Source: Sipunculus nudus (taxonomy: Eukaryota; Annelida; Sipuncula; Golfingiida; Sipunculidae). Taken from it: a DNA stretch of 64,000 nucleotides. The notes beneath the pieces were generated by a model. That model was given only the letters and a program-made list of their open reading frames with translations. It did no database searches and was not told the DNA's origin. The stretch covers positions 15,715,676 to 15,779,675 of the forward strand of contig CM049311.1 in assembly GCA_026874595.1 (NCBI GenBank), read 5' to 3'. Positions 24,541-37,600 of the stretch are shown one piece after another; the stretch's first letter is position 1; every line of letters begins with the position of its first letter. The translations under genes were made by a program, and so were the position numbers.

Positions 24541-24999
24541 CTTTTTTATGCTGCCGACAACCGTTGATCTGTACAAACGTACCTAATTTTTTGGGGAACT
24601 CGAGCAGTTCTAGCTGCAGTAGAAACCGGTTATATTGTAAATGATGGATTTGTGACTCATTCGACGTGCAGCTTTCTTCTTCCACGAATCAGAATCTTAG
24701 TATATATTAAATCTGATCTTTTATTTACCCTCCTCAGAAATTAAAAAAAAAAAGATTGGGAAAAATCATGTTAGCATAGTAAATGTATTATGCAAATGGA
24801 CACTCAAATTTGTACTCATTGACAAAAGAACACATCTATTTAATTTTTAATAGTCGGATGGTCCTGTTAACGTTATCATACAATGCCCAGACGACGCGCG
24901 TCATATCCCTATTACCCAGTTGTTTCGTAACTATCCAGTACAACGGCGCGTGGTTCTCTTCCTCGTATCAAGGCAACATATTAGCCTATTTCAATAGTT

Positions 25000-25413
25000 A
25001 TGATTGATTTTGTTCTAAATATGCTAAAGAAAGTTTACGCTCTTCGAGCAGTTACAGGTTGCTGTGGACAAGAACTCGGCCCTGTGCGCTCCTTAAGCAC
25101 GTTCTCCGAGCCAACAGACGCAATGCCACACCAAGCCAAGCAGAGAGCCGCAAAGGCCGCCACCGTCCATCCCGAGTCGGTGATCTTTTCAGGAAAGCTA
25201 CAGCATCCACAGCCGCAAAGCCAGAAGCAACCTACATTCCCTCTACCGATCCCAGCAGCGGAGACCCAGCCATGCCTCTCGAGAGCCGAACCCGATCTTG
25301 TGAACGACAGTGTTTCGAGACGCAACGCCTTCATACTTGCGGTGTCGGCCATTGGACCGTATAACCAGTTTCCCAGTTATGCAAGCAAGTTTTTTTTTAG
25401 CTCAGCTGACTAA
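25000..25413 (+). other. GC-rich island with overlapping open frames, gene not established
   Basis: From about 25030 to 25370 the composition shifts to GC-rich with many CpG, unlike its neighbours. Open frames cover it in two + frames (25000-25413, 137 codons; 25059-25364, 101 codons) and on the minus strand (25035-25352, 105 codons). I recognise no domain in any. The simultaneous openness fits high GC rather than coding. It could be an unplaced first exon or promoter, or a remnant of a different mobile element. It ends just before a new repeat at about 25396. Confidence 0.3.
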
Positions 25414-25805
25414 ATCAACTGAGGTATAGGAATGGCGCTTTGTCCGTCCGTTAGCAGGGCACAAATCGTAACTGCTGGACCTAGAAAATTCTAAGTGAAT
25501 ATGCATGGAGGTCAATAGAAAATCTCCTTGGAAACCTGAACTTTGGTCACTGCGACCTATATCCTCCGAGCTGTGGGGCTTGAAAGTACCCCAAGAATAA
25601 TCAAAAATATAATACAAAACCTCCAATATCTTGATAATTAATGCATGGATTGTCATGGATCTTGCTTTGAATATTGACCATGACTAGTTTTGTCAGTTCC
25701 AAAAAGTGGTGGCGCCAACTTTGTTATTTTAACGAATTAAAAAAAAATTTTTTTACTATAAAATGACAACAATCATGTCAGTTTCCTAGCTATTATTACA
25801 TCTAG
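25396..25805. mobile_element. Possible hairpin-start, CTAG-end element
   Basis: It begins after a T run with the stem-loop CTCAGCTGA-CTAA-ATCAACTGAG (about 25400-25422), as in the element at 8621. It ends ACATCTAG (CTAG 25802-25805). GTGGTGGCGCCAAC at about 25706 recalls the family A palindromes. The right end lacks a convincing hairpin, so the border is tentative. Confidence 0.4.
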
Positions 25806-27148
25806 TGTCCCAAAACCTGGTGTGTTTATTGATCATAAGTGGATGCCATATAGTTATCACCCTGTCTGTTTGTCTGTCTGTCTGTCCATCCGTCCATCCA
25901 CACAAATTTGTTTCCAGATGATAAATCCAGGTTGTTTTGACATAGAACCTATATAATTTTTGGGTCATGAGGTCAAAGGTCAAGGTCACAGGACTCACCT
26001 TTTTTAAAAAGATTATGGCTGCATTTTAAGCCAGGCTTTTCATCCCAAACTTTCCATTTTGCACATTTAGCTGACTTGCCAGTATGGGGAGAGCATAAAA
26101 GAATTTGGGGTCAAAGGTCAAGGCCACAGGGGCCATCTGTTCACAAATGAGTTTTCAGATGATAACTACAGTTTAGTTTGACATATTGGTTTCAAACTTA
26201 ACTTATATATGACTCACCACTAAAGTAAGAACCATGTGGATTTTAGGGTCCAACGGGTCAAAGGTCATGGTCACAGGACTCATTTCTTTAAAAAAAATAC
26301 ATATGCATTTGAAGCCAAACTTTTCTTCTCAAACCTTCCATCTTCAAGATATTACTAACTTGCCAATAGGGGAAGATTCTGTTCAATTTTGGGGTCATGA
26401 GGTCAAATGTCAAGATCACAGTACCCAACTATTAAAAATGGTTGTGGTTGTATTTTAAGCCAAACTTTTCATCCAAAAACCTTCCATCTTGCACATAAAG
26501 CTGAGCTGCCAATAGGGGAAGAAACTGATTGATTTGGGGGTCACAAGGTCAAAGGTCATCGTCACAGGGGCCCATCTGTCCACATATTTGTTTCTGGATG
26601 ATAAGTCCAGTTTGGATTGACATATTGGTTTCAATTTTGACTTGTATATGACCAACCAATAATGTAAGAACCCTTTTGATTTTGGGGTCATAAGGCCAAA
26701 TGTCAAGGTCACAGGACCCACTTCTTTAAAAAGATTGTTGACGTATTTTTAGCCAAACTTTCCGTCCCAAACATTCTATCTTCCAGATGTTGCTCACCTG
26801 CAAATAGTTGAAGTAACTGATGGATTTTGGGGTCACAAGGTCAAGGTCATGGGGCCATCAATCCACATATTAGTTTCCTGATTATAACACCAGTTTAGTT
26901 TTAAATATTGGTTTCAAACTTGACTTATATATGGCCCACCACTAAAGTAAGAACTGTTGAATCTCGGGTCATGAGATCAAAGGGTCAAGGTCACAGGACC
27001 CACTACTTTAGAAAGATCGTGGATGCATTTAAAGCCAAACTTTTCATCTCAATCCTTCCATCATCAACATGTGGTGCACCTGCCAATAGGGGAAGGTTCC
27101 TTTTGCTTTTTGGGTCAAAGGTTCAGGTCACAGGGCCCATCCATTCAC
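25806..27148. repeat. Tandem array of units with AGGTCA direct repeats
   Basis: Diverged units alternate two blocks: one with CAAACTTTTCATC, CTTCCATCTT and TTGCCAATAGGGGAAG; the other with TGGTTTCAAACTTGACTTAT and CCACTAAAGTAAGAACC. Between blocks lies a GGTCAAAGGTCAAGGTCACAGG-type segment, recurring near 25970, 26109, 26250, 26398, 26546, 26690, 26836 and 26975. A CTGT/CCGT run is at about 25863-25898. No coding content. Confidence 0.85.

Positions 27149-27181
<33 letters not shown>
27149..27181. repeat. (TAA)n microsatellite
   Basis: About 11 units of TAA/AAT directly follow the AGGTCA array. This position suggests the 3' end of a repeat element. Confidence 0.95.
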
Positions 27182-27183
<2 letters not shown>

Positions 27184-27749
27184 TAACGAGTTTACAGTGC
27201 AGTCCCCACCCATATGGATTTCGTGCTGTCACAGTCCAAAAGAAACCGGTTCAAGGCACTTCTGCATTAGTGGAAAATCATTAGAATTTCAAGCAGCTGG
27301 ACCTAGTTTACTCCAAAGGTAGGTGCGCAAACCCAGAAAGCCCTAGCGACAATAGGTTGTGCATCGACTCCTTGTACTTCTCCCAGTGTGACCTCTCAGA
27401 ATTAAGATGTAACCAGGTCATGTAAACAAATGAATATTAGGAGAACTTTGTACATACCAAAAAAAAAAAAAAAAAAAAATAACTGTGAAATCAGATATTT
27501 GCCGCAAGATCTTATTGTCAGCCACGAAGACCCCACCCGCTCCTCCCTCTCTCTCTTTCTCTCTTCACTCCTCTTCCAGATGATATGTTAAATAAACAAG
27601 ATTAAATTAAAATTTCATATTTTTAAAGGCCAGTCTATGACGGGACGTATTATGGTCATTCAATGAGGTCAGAGGTCTCAATGCAGATAAACGACGGGCG
27701 TAATATGTACCATTGGCAGTGCTCTTGTTTAAATAATGTTAATCAATAT

Positions 27750-27752
<3 letters not shown>

Positions 27753-27811
<59 letters not shown>
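27753..27811. repeat. (TA)n microsatellite
   Basis: About 29 uninterrupted TA units. An A-run of about 20 lies nearby at 27460-27479. The surrounding 27182-28412 shows nothing else I can define. Confidence 0.97.
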
Positions 27812-27815
<4 letters not shown>

Positions 27816-28412
27816 ATTTTGCATTTACTAAAAGTTAACAAAAATCAGCTGAGCAGCGTGACCCATTGGTCCCTTCTTTAAAAAAAGTGAGCCGGGTATA
27901 TAAAGTAAGGCTTGTGATAATTAGAAATGTTAAGTTTGCCGATTAACTTGTTACTTTGTGGGACTTGCCGTGTTAGACAGCTCAGCCGGTCGAAACTCTT
28001 AAAACTTATATTAAAAGAAAAGCGTTTTTGTTTGGTGCCAGATTCAATTCAAATATCCGAATTGGTTGGGGAAATGGCTGGTTAGGGGATGCATTCATAC
28101 CAACAAAACCTTTGTCAGAAGTTTTTTTTTTCTGCGGGAATTCACTATTGAGTTAAATGGGGTATATACAGACACACGTATTCATTATAGGCGCACATCA
28201 TTATGTTTAATAAGGTCTAACTAGATTTGAGATTAAGGTTAATTTGTTTTGCAAGCCACTTTAATTGTGCAGTGTCTCACATAAAACCCTCTCCTGCTTT
28301 CAGTTGCTTTAATTTTTTTGCCAAGTGAAACCAGCTGAGAACAAATTTTAAGTGTTAACAAAGTGTCTGTGACCCTAAGGACAGTTGTTCGTAGAATATC
28401 AATTTTATTATT

Positions 28413-29803
28413 GTATCCGCAAAAACAGAGTTTTATGGATACCATGTTTTCAGTCGGACGCCGCCGCCGCCGCTGCTTAGCTTTCCGGAGAACTCCAACG
28501 TAACCGCTGGGCGGGTCACATGTGAACTGCTGCGCTCTCATTTTGGTTGACCTCTGACCTTTCCTCTCTGCCCAGGGTTCATTTGTGCGTATGTTTCCAC
28601 ACATAAACTCACATATCTCGGGAACCGTTTGACCGATCAGGCTAAAAATTTTGCACAAATGTAGCCCTTGGATAACTTTATAACATGCACTAAAATCGTG
28701 GCGCCACCTGCTATCATTTCTGCACAGCGTCCATCTGTTTATCTGCCTTGAGATAAAATCACTTTGGTTTTACTTATCCACCTGAAATTTTGCAGGTTTT
28801 ACATCCTTGACAGGTTTCTTGGTTTCATGACAGGTGGCGCCACCTACATTCACGTTAACACTGCAGACATCCAAGCTCATATCTCGGAAACCGTTTGACC
28901 GACTAGGCCACAATTTTGCATGTGTATAGATCTCACATAGCTCTTTATCATACGCAAAACTGGTGGCGCCTCCTTCAACCATTTATGCACAGCGTCCGCC
29001 TGTTTGTCTGCCGTAGGATAAAATCACTAATATCTCGGCGGCGGTTTGACATATCTGCCTAAAATTGTGCATCTTTATACATCTTGGATAGCTTTCTGGA
29101 TTTTGTGGCAGGTTTCACCACCTACATTTATGTTTACGCTGCAGACATCAAGGCATATATCTCAGGACTGGTTTGTTGTATCCTCCTGAAATTTTGCCTG
29201 TGTATAGATCTCACTTAGCCCTTTATCATACGGTAGAGTGGTGGCGCCACCTGCAACCATTTTTGCACAGCGTCAGTCTGTTTGTCTGCCGTGGGCTAAA
29301 ATCATATCTCAGTAGTGGTTTGACTGATCTGCCTAAAATTTTGCATGTTTATACATCTTGGATAGCTTTCTCGATTTTGTGGCAGGTGGTGCCACCTACA
29401 TTTATGTTTACGCTGCAGACATCCAGGCTTATATCTCAGGACTGGTTTGACATATCCCCCTGAAATTTTGCATGTGTATAGATCTCGCATAGCTCTTAAT
29501 CATACACAAGATTGGTGGCGCCTCCTGCCACCATTTTTGCACAGCGTCCTTCTGTTTGTCTGCTGTGGGATATTATTACTCATATACAAGTAGTGGTTTG
29601 ACTTATCTGCCTAAAATTTTGCATATTCATACAACTTAGACAGCTTTCTCGACCTACATATACATTTCGGCTGCAGAAATCCATGCTAATATGCTACACA
29701 CCTCACTCTATTTCCCCTTGCCACTCAATCCATGCCTCACTTCACCCGTCCACTCTGATTTTGGCGGATAAACGTAGTCGCTTGTCGACAACCCGTATTC
29801 TAG
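28413..29803. mobile_element. Non-autonomous element, family A copy 2 (Helentron-like ends)
   Basis: The left end GTATCCGCAAAAACAGAG recurs inverted as CTCTGATTTTGGCGGATAA (about 29753-29771). The left hairpin is GTATCC (28413-28418) with GGATAC (about 28437-28442). Core palindromes lie at 28698, 28832, 28961, 29109 (degraded), 29239, 29384 and 29511. The right end has GTCG-CTTGT-CGAC (about 29777-29789), then CTAG (29800-29803) and T. It is about 280 bp longer than copy 1 (4077-5188), roughly one extra core unit. An open frame at 28239-28658 on the minus strand only crosses its border and is not a gene. Confidence 0.8.
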
Positions 29804-30001
29804 TTAGCTAATGAAGTGACCTGATACCTTCGGTCATTGTGGTGTCATCACTGTGAATGTACAGGACATATTTATATGCATGCCTATACGAAGAATGTAT
29901 TATTATAGGTACCATATCAGTTTATAGAATGCATTACAATGACTATGTTATATTTAATTATACAAAGTGTTACATTACTGCTTACCTTGCGGTCTCATCA
30001 G

Positions 30002-30230
30002 GGGCAGGTCCAGAATTTTGGAAAAAGGAGGGGTCCAATCCAAGAGAACAAATGAAAAAGCCTGAAAAGGGTCCCAGGTCCGAAAAGGGGGGGGGGGGGG
30101 GGGGGCGGCTCAGGGCCGCAAAAAGTGTTCTGGAACCTTCAAGAAAAGGTTGAAAAAGGAGGGGATTGGGGGGGGGGGGGCATGCCGGACCCCTGGACCC
30201 TCCCCTTGGATGCGCTTCTGCTTATGGTTT
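30002..30230. repeat. G-run repeat, copy 2
   Basis: GGTCCAGAATTTTGGAAAAA, GGGGTCCAATCCAAGAGAAC, a 19-G run (about 30088-30106) and a 13-G run (about 30168-30180), then GGACCCTCCCCTTGGATGCG. The word order matches the repeat at 24355-24540. Gly-rich open frames here are artefacts. Confidence 0.75.
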
Positions 30231-30920
30231 ACATGTACCACAGAACCACGTCCATTCAGAGGACAAAACAATGGTTTTACATGTATCAGGGGTGGAACCG
30301 GTGGGTTTGGGGTCAAATCCCCTTCTCAAGCTGCCCATTTATATTACCATCGGTTACTTGAGCGTTGAACTTTCGTAGATTGCGTAAATTTCGTAAAAAA
30401 GTATGACACCGGAATCAATAACTATACAACTAGTATATATATGATATGAATTGAAAAAATCACGCAAAATTATACTTCATTATATTAAAAGCAACATTAA
30501 AAGTACTGTTAATGACCCTTGTAACATACCAATTCATTGAAACCCTAAGTTTCGCTTATTTTAAACAGACAATACACCTACAAGTAGGATGCCCGATGAT
30601 TTGTCCTAGTATCGTTAACGCCCCCTCCCAACCAGTGTTCTCAACAAACTACACCCGACCCACTGTTTAGTGTATCAGTTTACCTCCGAGAGAGAGAGCA
30701 CCTTTAAAATTGTGACAGTTGACGAGTGTGTTATATATTAGGGCAGGTACTTATACACGGACCAAGCCAGGGGGACACAACTGTGTTATCAGCGGGTGTT
30801 AAACACACAATGATCCTACTCAAAGGTGCTTCATATTTTAATGCGCCGCACTCGTGTTAATGTAACTTGTTGTCCGCTTGCAGACGATTCACTTTTCTCA
30901 CAGAAAGTGACAACGTGAAG

Positions 30921-33900
30921 ATGGAAGTTGATGATTTTATAGTTATTATAGGAGAATTAGGAAAGTACCAGCAAGTATGGCTTTTTCTTCTGTCGCTGGT
31001 AGGGATAGCCGCAGCCATAACCAATTTAAATATTGTTGTACTGATGGCTGTCCCTGATCACTGGTGTTTTGTTCCTGGGCTTGACGGTCTGAATTTGTCT
31101 CCATCTGAGAAGAAGTTGTTCAGTATCCCAAAGGAAGAAAAGAATGGAGAACTTGGCTTCAGCAGGTGTGTTATGTATGAGAGAAATTACTCCGTGACAG
31201 AGAGAGATGTCAGAGAGTCAATTGAAGGGATGGTTAATGGTAGCAACGCTGATGCAAGCAATCTGTCTACGACGACTTGCCGACATGGATGGACCTACGA
31301 CACGTCTATTTATACGTCAACTCTTGTGACCCAGGTATGTTGTACATATTACATCCCCTTTCTTGCGGAGAAGTTTGATTGGGTCATGCCGTATTGTGTA
31401 GTCAAATTACCATATGGTATATTTCGAAGTGAACAAAAGCTTACAAGATAGATTCATGTTAAGGTTTCGTGTATTTGTGAGACAATAAAGGCTGTTGCTG
31501 TTTGCTCTGTGGTTTAATATTTCCTATAACAAAGGCTTTAGCTATGAGTTAACATGCAAAATACGTCTGAGGAAAAAGCATGTCAGAGAAGCAAGCACAG
31601 ATGCAGATCATGCAGTATCCATTCCAGGAGGAAAAAATATATTATGAACATGGATAGGACTTGTTTCACGCGTATTTTCGGGAGAATATTTATATTCCAT
31701 TTGATGTATGTGCTAATATAATGGGAGCTGTCGGCTTCATTATATTGTTCTTTGTAAACTTTTGAAACATCATTTCAGACCCCCTGATGGAAGTCATAGT
31801 GATTGGTTATATAAAAAAACACAAATATACACAATTTAGTAATAGCTGATATGTAAAATGTTTTTTTTGGTATAGATTATAAAAACATAACTGGTTGAAC
31901 AAAGATGTTAAATAATAAAGGAAAACATTTGACCCGTCAGATTATAGGAAGGAGACCCTAAAAGTAGCAGAATATAAAATTCTTAAGTGTCAGATCTGGA
32001 TGTATTTAGATTTCCTATAAAACAAAGAAAACCTTAGCTTTCAAGAAAATTGTTCGCCCAAACAAGTAGATGTGTGTTGTAAAGTTTCCCCTATGAAATG
32101 TGTAAGGGTTCTAGATGTAACAGATAAGTTGAGGTAGTACCATAATTAACAATCACAATGACTCTTACTACCATTCTGATATTTCAGTTTCAGTTACACC
32201 ATTATATTTCCGTATTTAGTCCTGTCCCCAACTCTTCTTCGGATTTTGACTGCGTTTGTGTGCACTAGCTTAAGGAATTAGTGAATAATGTGACTTTGGC
32301 CTATTTTGTTTGACAGTTTGATCTGGTATGCGACCAAACATGGCTGCAGGCGGTGGGCAAATCGGTGTTTTTTGCTGGGTTGATGGCCGGCGTTCTGCTT
32401 TTTGCAACCACGTCCGATATGTAAGTGTAGTGTCGCATTTGAATACTCAACATTGTGCATGAATATTTTTAGCTAAATGTTTTAATAAAAACACGATTAC
32501 TAGCCAGTTCAGACAGCTGACCATCTACAAGAGCTATTAGACATGGAGTGTACGCAATGCAAAAAATTACGATATACTGCTTCAGAGACAAGAGTGTGTT
32601 GCGATAAAGTGCATGAATTAAGACATGTTGGTGACTTAAGCTAACTGACATCTGTGTGTCACAATGGCATCCATTAAGACGTCACAGTAGTAACAATAGT
32701 ATTAAGGCCTGCTAATGTGTAATGTTATTGCAACAGGACCAAGGTCCCGAATATATGAACGTTCGTTAGCATATTTTCGAAATCCTCTTTATACATATAT
32801 GCATGTGCTTTCTTGTTCATTCAGTCGGTTTATCTGTGAAAAAGAGGAATGATACTCATTGGAAGGTGTGCCTATAACGGTGATATAAACTGTTACACAT
32901 CAGTCGAATATAAACAACTTCCTGTTTGTTGAAGGTTTGGTCGTAGGAAATCTCTGCTGGCCTCCATGGTGATGCTGACTGTTATGAACCTTGCCCAGGC
33001 CTTTGCTCCACACGTAGCAGTCTTTATGGTGTTCCGTTTCTTGGGGGCGATGGCCAATGTCGGATCGTTCACAACGGCCTTCGTAACAAGTAATTAGACT
33101 TGTACTGTTTCTCATGTTTCCTACCATAATTTAAGGATTAGGGGGTGGTAAAAAAGCGTTTTCGGATATAAACTTTGCCGATACACGTATTCTTTCCACA
33201 GATTTTTTCCTGCTTATTTCCTTCTTGTCGCATCCCCGCGCCTTGAACGATCCCTGATAGGTTTATTTCTCATAATTTCTCGAAACCGTTCACAGGGGCA
33301 GCCATTTTGCGTACACACTAAAATTCTGACGTCACAGGTCGCATGTCGAAATTATTGGTGTCCTGTTTTTCATATAAATTGATTTGCTGTACAACGGAAT
33401 TTGTTTTAGAGCAAAGTTACTCTGTCACTGTTCTAAGTTGGAATTAAGATTTGACTTTGTTCACTTTTGATGTTGACAATAGCTGGCCTTATACAGTGTT
33501 AAATGGAATAGAAGAGTTGGATAGCAAAACTAATAGCTACATGTATTGATTTTTGCCTGTTCCGCATGGTATCCCGGTGCAACACAGAAAACATGCATGC
33601 AGTCTGCATTCTCTACGTAAGGAATCTTAGCTTTTTTTACACCCTCATTGCAGTGCTTGAAATTGTTGGTCCATCGTTCCGAGTGGATGCCGGTCTTGGT
33701 GCTCAGTACATGTTTACTGTTGGTTACATGATAACCGCTGGCATCGCATTTCTTATCAGAGACCATTTCTATTTACAACTGGCCGTGTCCGTTCCCTTGA
33801 TCAGCTATGTATATCTCTACTGGTAAGGGCAGATTGCTGAAGTTAATAAGAAATATTTATCATTAATTAGACCTCTTCCGACCCGATCGTTCACAGTTAC

Positions 33901-34594
33901 TCTGACGTATTGAATCTGCTTGTATATATGTATAGCACTAAATGATCTTGGCAGTATTGAATTGTTGAGGGGCAATGTTCATGCCCAGGGAACTACGCAA
34001 AAAACTGTTATCCGTGTAACCAGTTACACAAATTAACAAACTACGGGTATTTTTTTTACATATTAACACAATAAACTTTAATAATTAAATGTATCATACT
34101 GTAATAAGATGATAGGTATGTTTATTGTTATTAATCTGGTTGTTTTCATTATAATTATTGTTGCTTTTATTATTATTATTATTATTAACATACGTTTCTT
34201 AATTAAATGAAGATAATCTTTTTTTCATTAAATTAGGATAGCACCCGAAACCGCTCGCTGGTTCTATGCAAATGATCGGAAAGATGAAGGGGAGGCCATG
34301 TTACGAAAGATGGCGAAATGGAACAAAGCTGAGTTACCTGAGAAGATTGACGTCACCGTTCAGGTCGAATTCATTCAGTACTTTTAGGGTTTGTTCTGTT
34401 ATTTACATAACCAATAATTTTTCCTGATTTGCTGTATATACTGACAAATCACCCATTCCATTAATGCAAACAGTTTAGATCTAGGTACAAATTATACAAC
34501 CTGAGGAAGGTACAACGCGTTCTTATCTACCATCACGTTGTCAAATGCAATATTGTGTATTGTTCAAGATGTGTAACCACCTGTTCCAATCATT

Positions 34595-34647
<53 letters not shown>

Positions 34648-37600
34648 GTATAATTAAATGTGTGTTCTGTAGCAGTCCAACCTGCGTGTTACCTTGAGGT
34701 CTAATCCATTTTTTTAAACATATCTTGGCCACCACAAAAAGGGAATAAAAAACCTTGACCAATACACATTATTTAATAATTTTCAGGACCTTGCTCGCAA
34801 TTCTTCGAGATATAGGTTTTCATTGTTAGAACATATTTTTTTCATATTCTTTTATATTCTTTTCAAATGTTGTTGAAAAATAAAGTGCCCTTGGCAAAAA
34901 AATCATATTTGGAGTACATGGCACACATAAATAGCGTTTACACTTTCTGCCAAGTTTATTGATTCGAGGGTTTGCGAAACATCTCTGTTTCCATGTCCAA
35001 ATAGTAAAATATTCGGTTTTCTTTCTACAGAAATAATTATAGTAACATCACTGTAATAGCCATATTGTACTGTTACAGAAAGAGGAGCGCAAGGCCAATA
35101 TGTCAGACCTATTTCGGACGCCGCGTCTTCGATACAGAACCATAAATCTTTGTTTCAACTGGTGGGTTTATCATCTGTATTACTATCACTCTCGTCACTT
35201 CTCTTGAAATACTGCCTTTACACAATCTGATAACTCTACAGAGGACATTTCTGTGTTTCTGCTTTCAAATTTATTGTAATTACCGCTGCTACTTATGGAA
35301 TACAACTGTCATGTTTTAATACCACAATCATCAATACTCAACTTTATATTATAGCAATTGTTTAAGGTGTCATTATTAACCAATGCTCCATTTAGTTTCC
35401 TGAAGCTCAGTGGATTACAGGTTGCAGTTGTTCGCTAAAGTTAAACAGACACCCCTCTTAACGGACTCGGAATATTTGTTGAGACTTCATATTTGTGTAA
35501 GTCCGCACAATAACTGAAAGTCCATAATATTCATAAGGATAGGAGTGGCCGTGGAATATTTTAGCAAATGTTTGTCACAACTTCAAAACATTTTCATTAT
35601 TAACTTATTTATTTGTTATTTATTTTTTTTTCAATGCTTTAGGATGGTAAACACGATGGTTTATTACGGCCTGTCACTGAACTCGGCCAGCTTGGCCGGG
35701 GACCCCTACCTGAACTTCTTTCTTGCCGGAGCTGTAGAATTTCCTGCGTACGTCTTGTGTCACGTGACCCTTAAGCGTTTTGGGCGCAGATGGCCGCACA
35801 GTCTTACAATGGTGGTTGGAGGGATTTCTCTTCTGGGCACGTTAGCTGTACCAAAAGGTAAGGTTTCTGAGGTAAAATGTCTCTCAATACTTGAAACATT
35901 GTTCTTTGTCAATAAGCAAACATGGCTCACGCGTAAGTCATGTTGTGATGAATAAAGCAAACCCCAAACTACCCTGGAAGCTTTATATATATTTAAATGA
36001 AGGTTAAAAGAAGACTGTCTGACCTGCAACATTGCCACATGGGCCTGTTTTACAATATAATTTATAGAATGTAAAATTCATGACAACATGGTGAAAGTGG
36101 CTTAAGATCAACTGGCACAATAAAATGTGCCACTATGTGCACGCACTTACACAAATAGGTGTAACCTACTTGATACCAAATACAAGAGTGTCAGCAGTAG
36201 GCCCCTACAATAGTAAAAATTGGAATAATATATAAGTATAAAATGTGAGATTACTACATTACATTACAGATTTAGCATGGGTGAAAACAGTGCTCACAAT
36301 GATTGGTAAGTTCTGCATCACTGCGTCCTTCGGCATCGTGTACTTGTTTTCGGCGGAAGTCTTCCCCACGGTCGTCAGGCAGGTCGGCGTTAGTACCGGG
36401 TCCTTCTTCGCAAGGATTGGAGCAATAACGTCGCCATACGTTGCTCTCCTTGTGAGTAATTTGACCGTGTTTTAAAACGTGGTCCGCTTCCCTATTTATC
36501 TCAATTTTATTTTATTTTACGGATTCCGTCAAGGAATGTGGCAATAAGTATTATTACATTCTCTGGAAGTCCAGTCGTTTCGCCCTCGATTTTAGGGAAT
36601 GTGAACAACTTTATTTTGCTGATTAAATTGATAAATAATACGGATTTGTATCTGTCGTGAAAAGCGCGAGGTACATGGAGATCATGTAATCATGCAAAAC
36701 GAATTTATTTTGTCACTTGATATATAAAAAAGGAAATTATTTTGAGACAGGCGTAGTGCATAATGACAATTAGTTATTGTAATATTAATTTATTTATATA
36801 AATATAAGCAGCAGTATGGGAATTGGAGGTAATGAGAGACGGACAGTGGACAGAAAAGAGGGAGCCTGATACAGCATTTACCTTCATTAGATGCTACACT
36901 ATCTGCCGTTCAAAGAGTGTTATGCACAGCCATAGCAAGCGCCGCTCACAAAATGACCGACCAGACTGAGCGCAAATTCCAATGAACTTCTGTGCCAAAG
37001 GGTTTCAAGAAAAGTTAATGTAACTCTTCAAATTATCATGTTGCACCTTGTATGAATTAGGACTTGTTTAATGTTATTTTTTTTCTGGTCCACATTTTAT
37101 TACAGAGCGAAGTTAACGTGATCATCCCGCCAATAATCTTCGGCGTCCTCTCTATAACAGCAGGGTTACTTGTTCTTTTACTACCAGAGACCAAGGGAAG
37201 AACATTACCGCAAAGTATCGAGGAAGGAGAAGTGTTTGGGACGTATGTATACATATTAAATATATATATAATACTATATATTCGAACCTAAAGTACAATA
37301 AGTACAGAGCAAATATCTATGAATAAGTAAAACATTCTAAAGGGAATAGAGGATTCTTAACATTCCAACTGCTAGATGAGTCAGCGATTCATGTAATACG
37401 ATTTCGACATATCAGTTGATATCTGAAGCCGTACATCTGCAAGAGAGGGATAGATCTACTTGTTTTTTTCTGATTTTTCTGATCATAATTAAAATAAGAC
37501 ATACGGAATATAAAATACAATAAATGTACTCAATAGGATATTTCAAAGGTTATTTGACTTATCACGTATATGTTGCAGAAAACACGCGCGTTACCAAGGA

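Noticed and set aside
24207-24685. Proline-rich minus-strand open frames
   Set aside because: They are produced by G runs in a repeat that recurs at 30.0 kb; no domain or splice support.
28239-28658. 139-codon minus-strand open frame
   Set aside because: It straddles the left border of a transposable element, so it is not a conserved unit.
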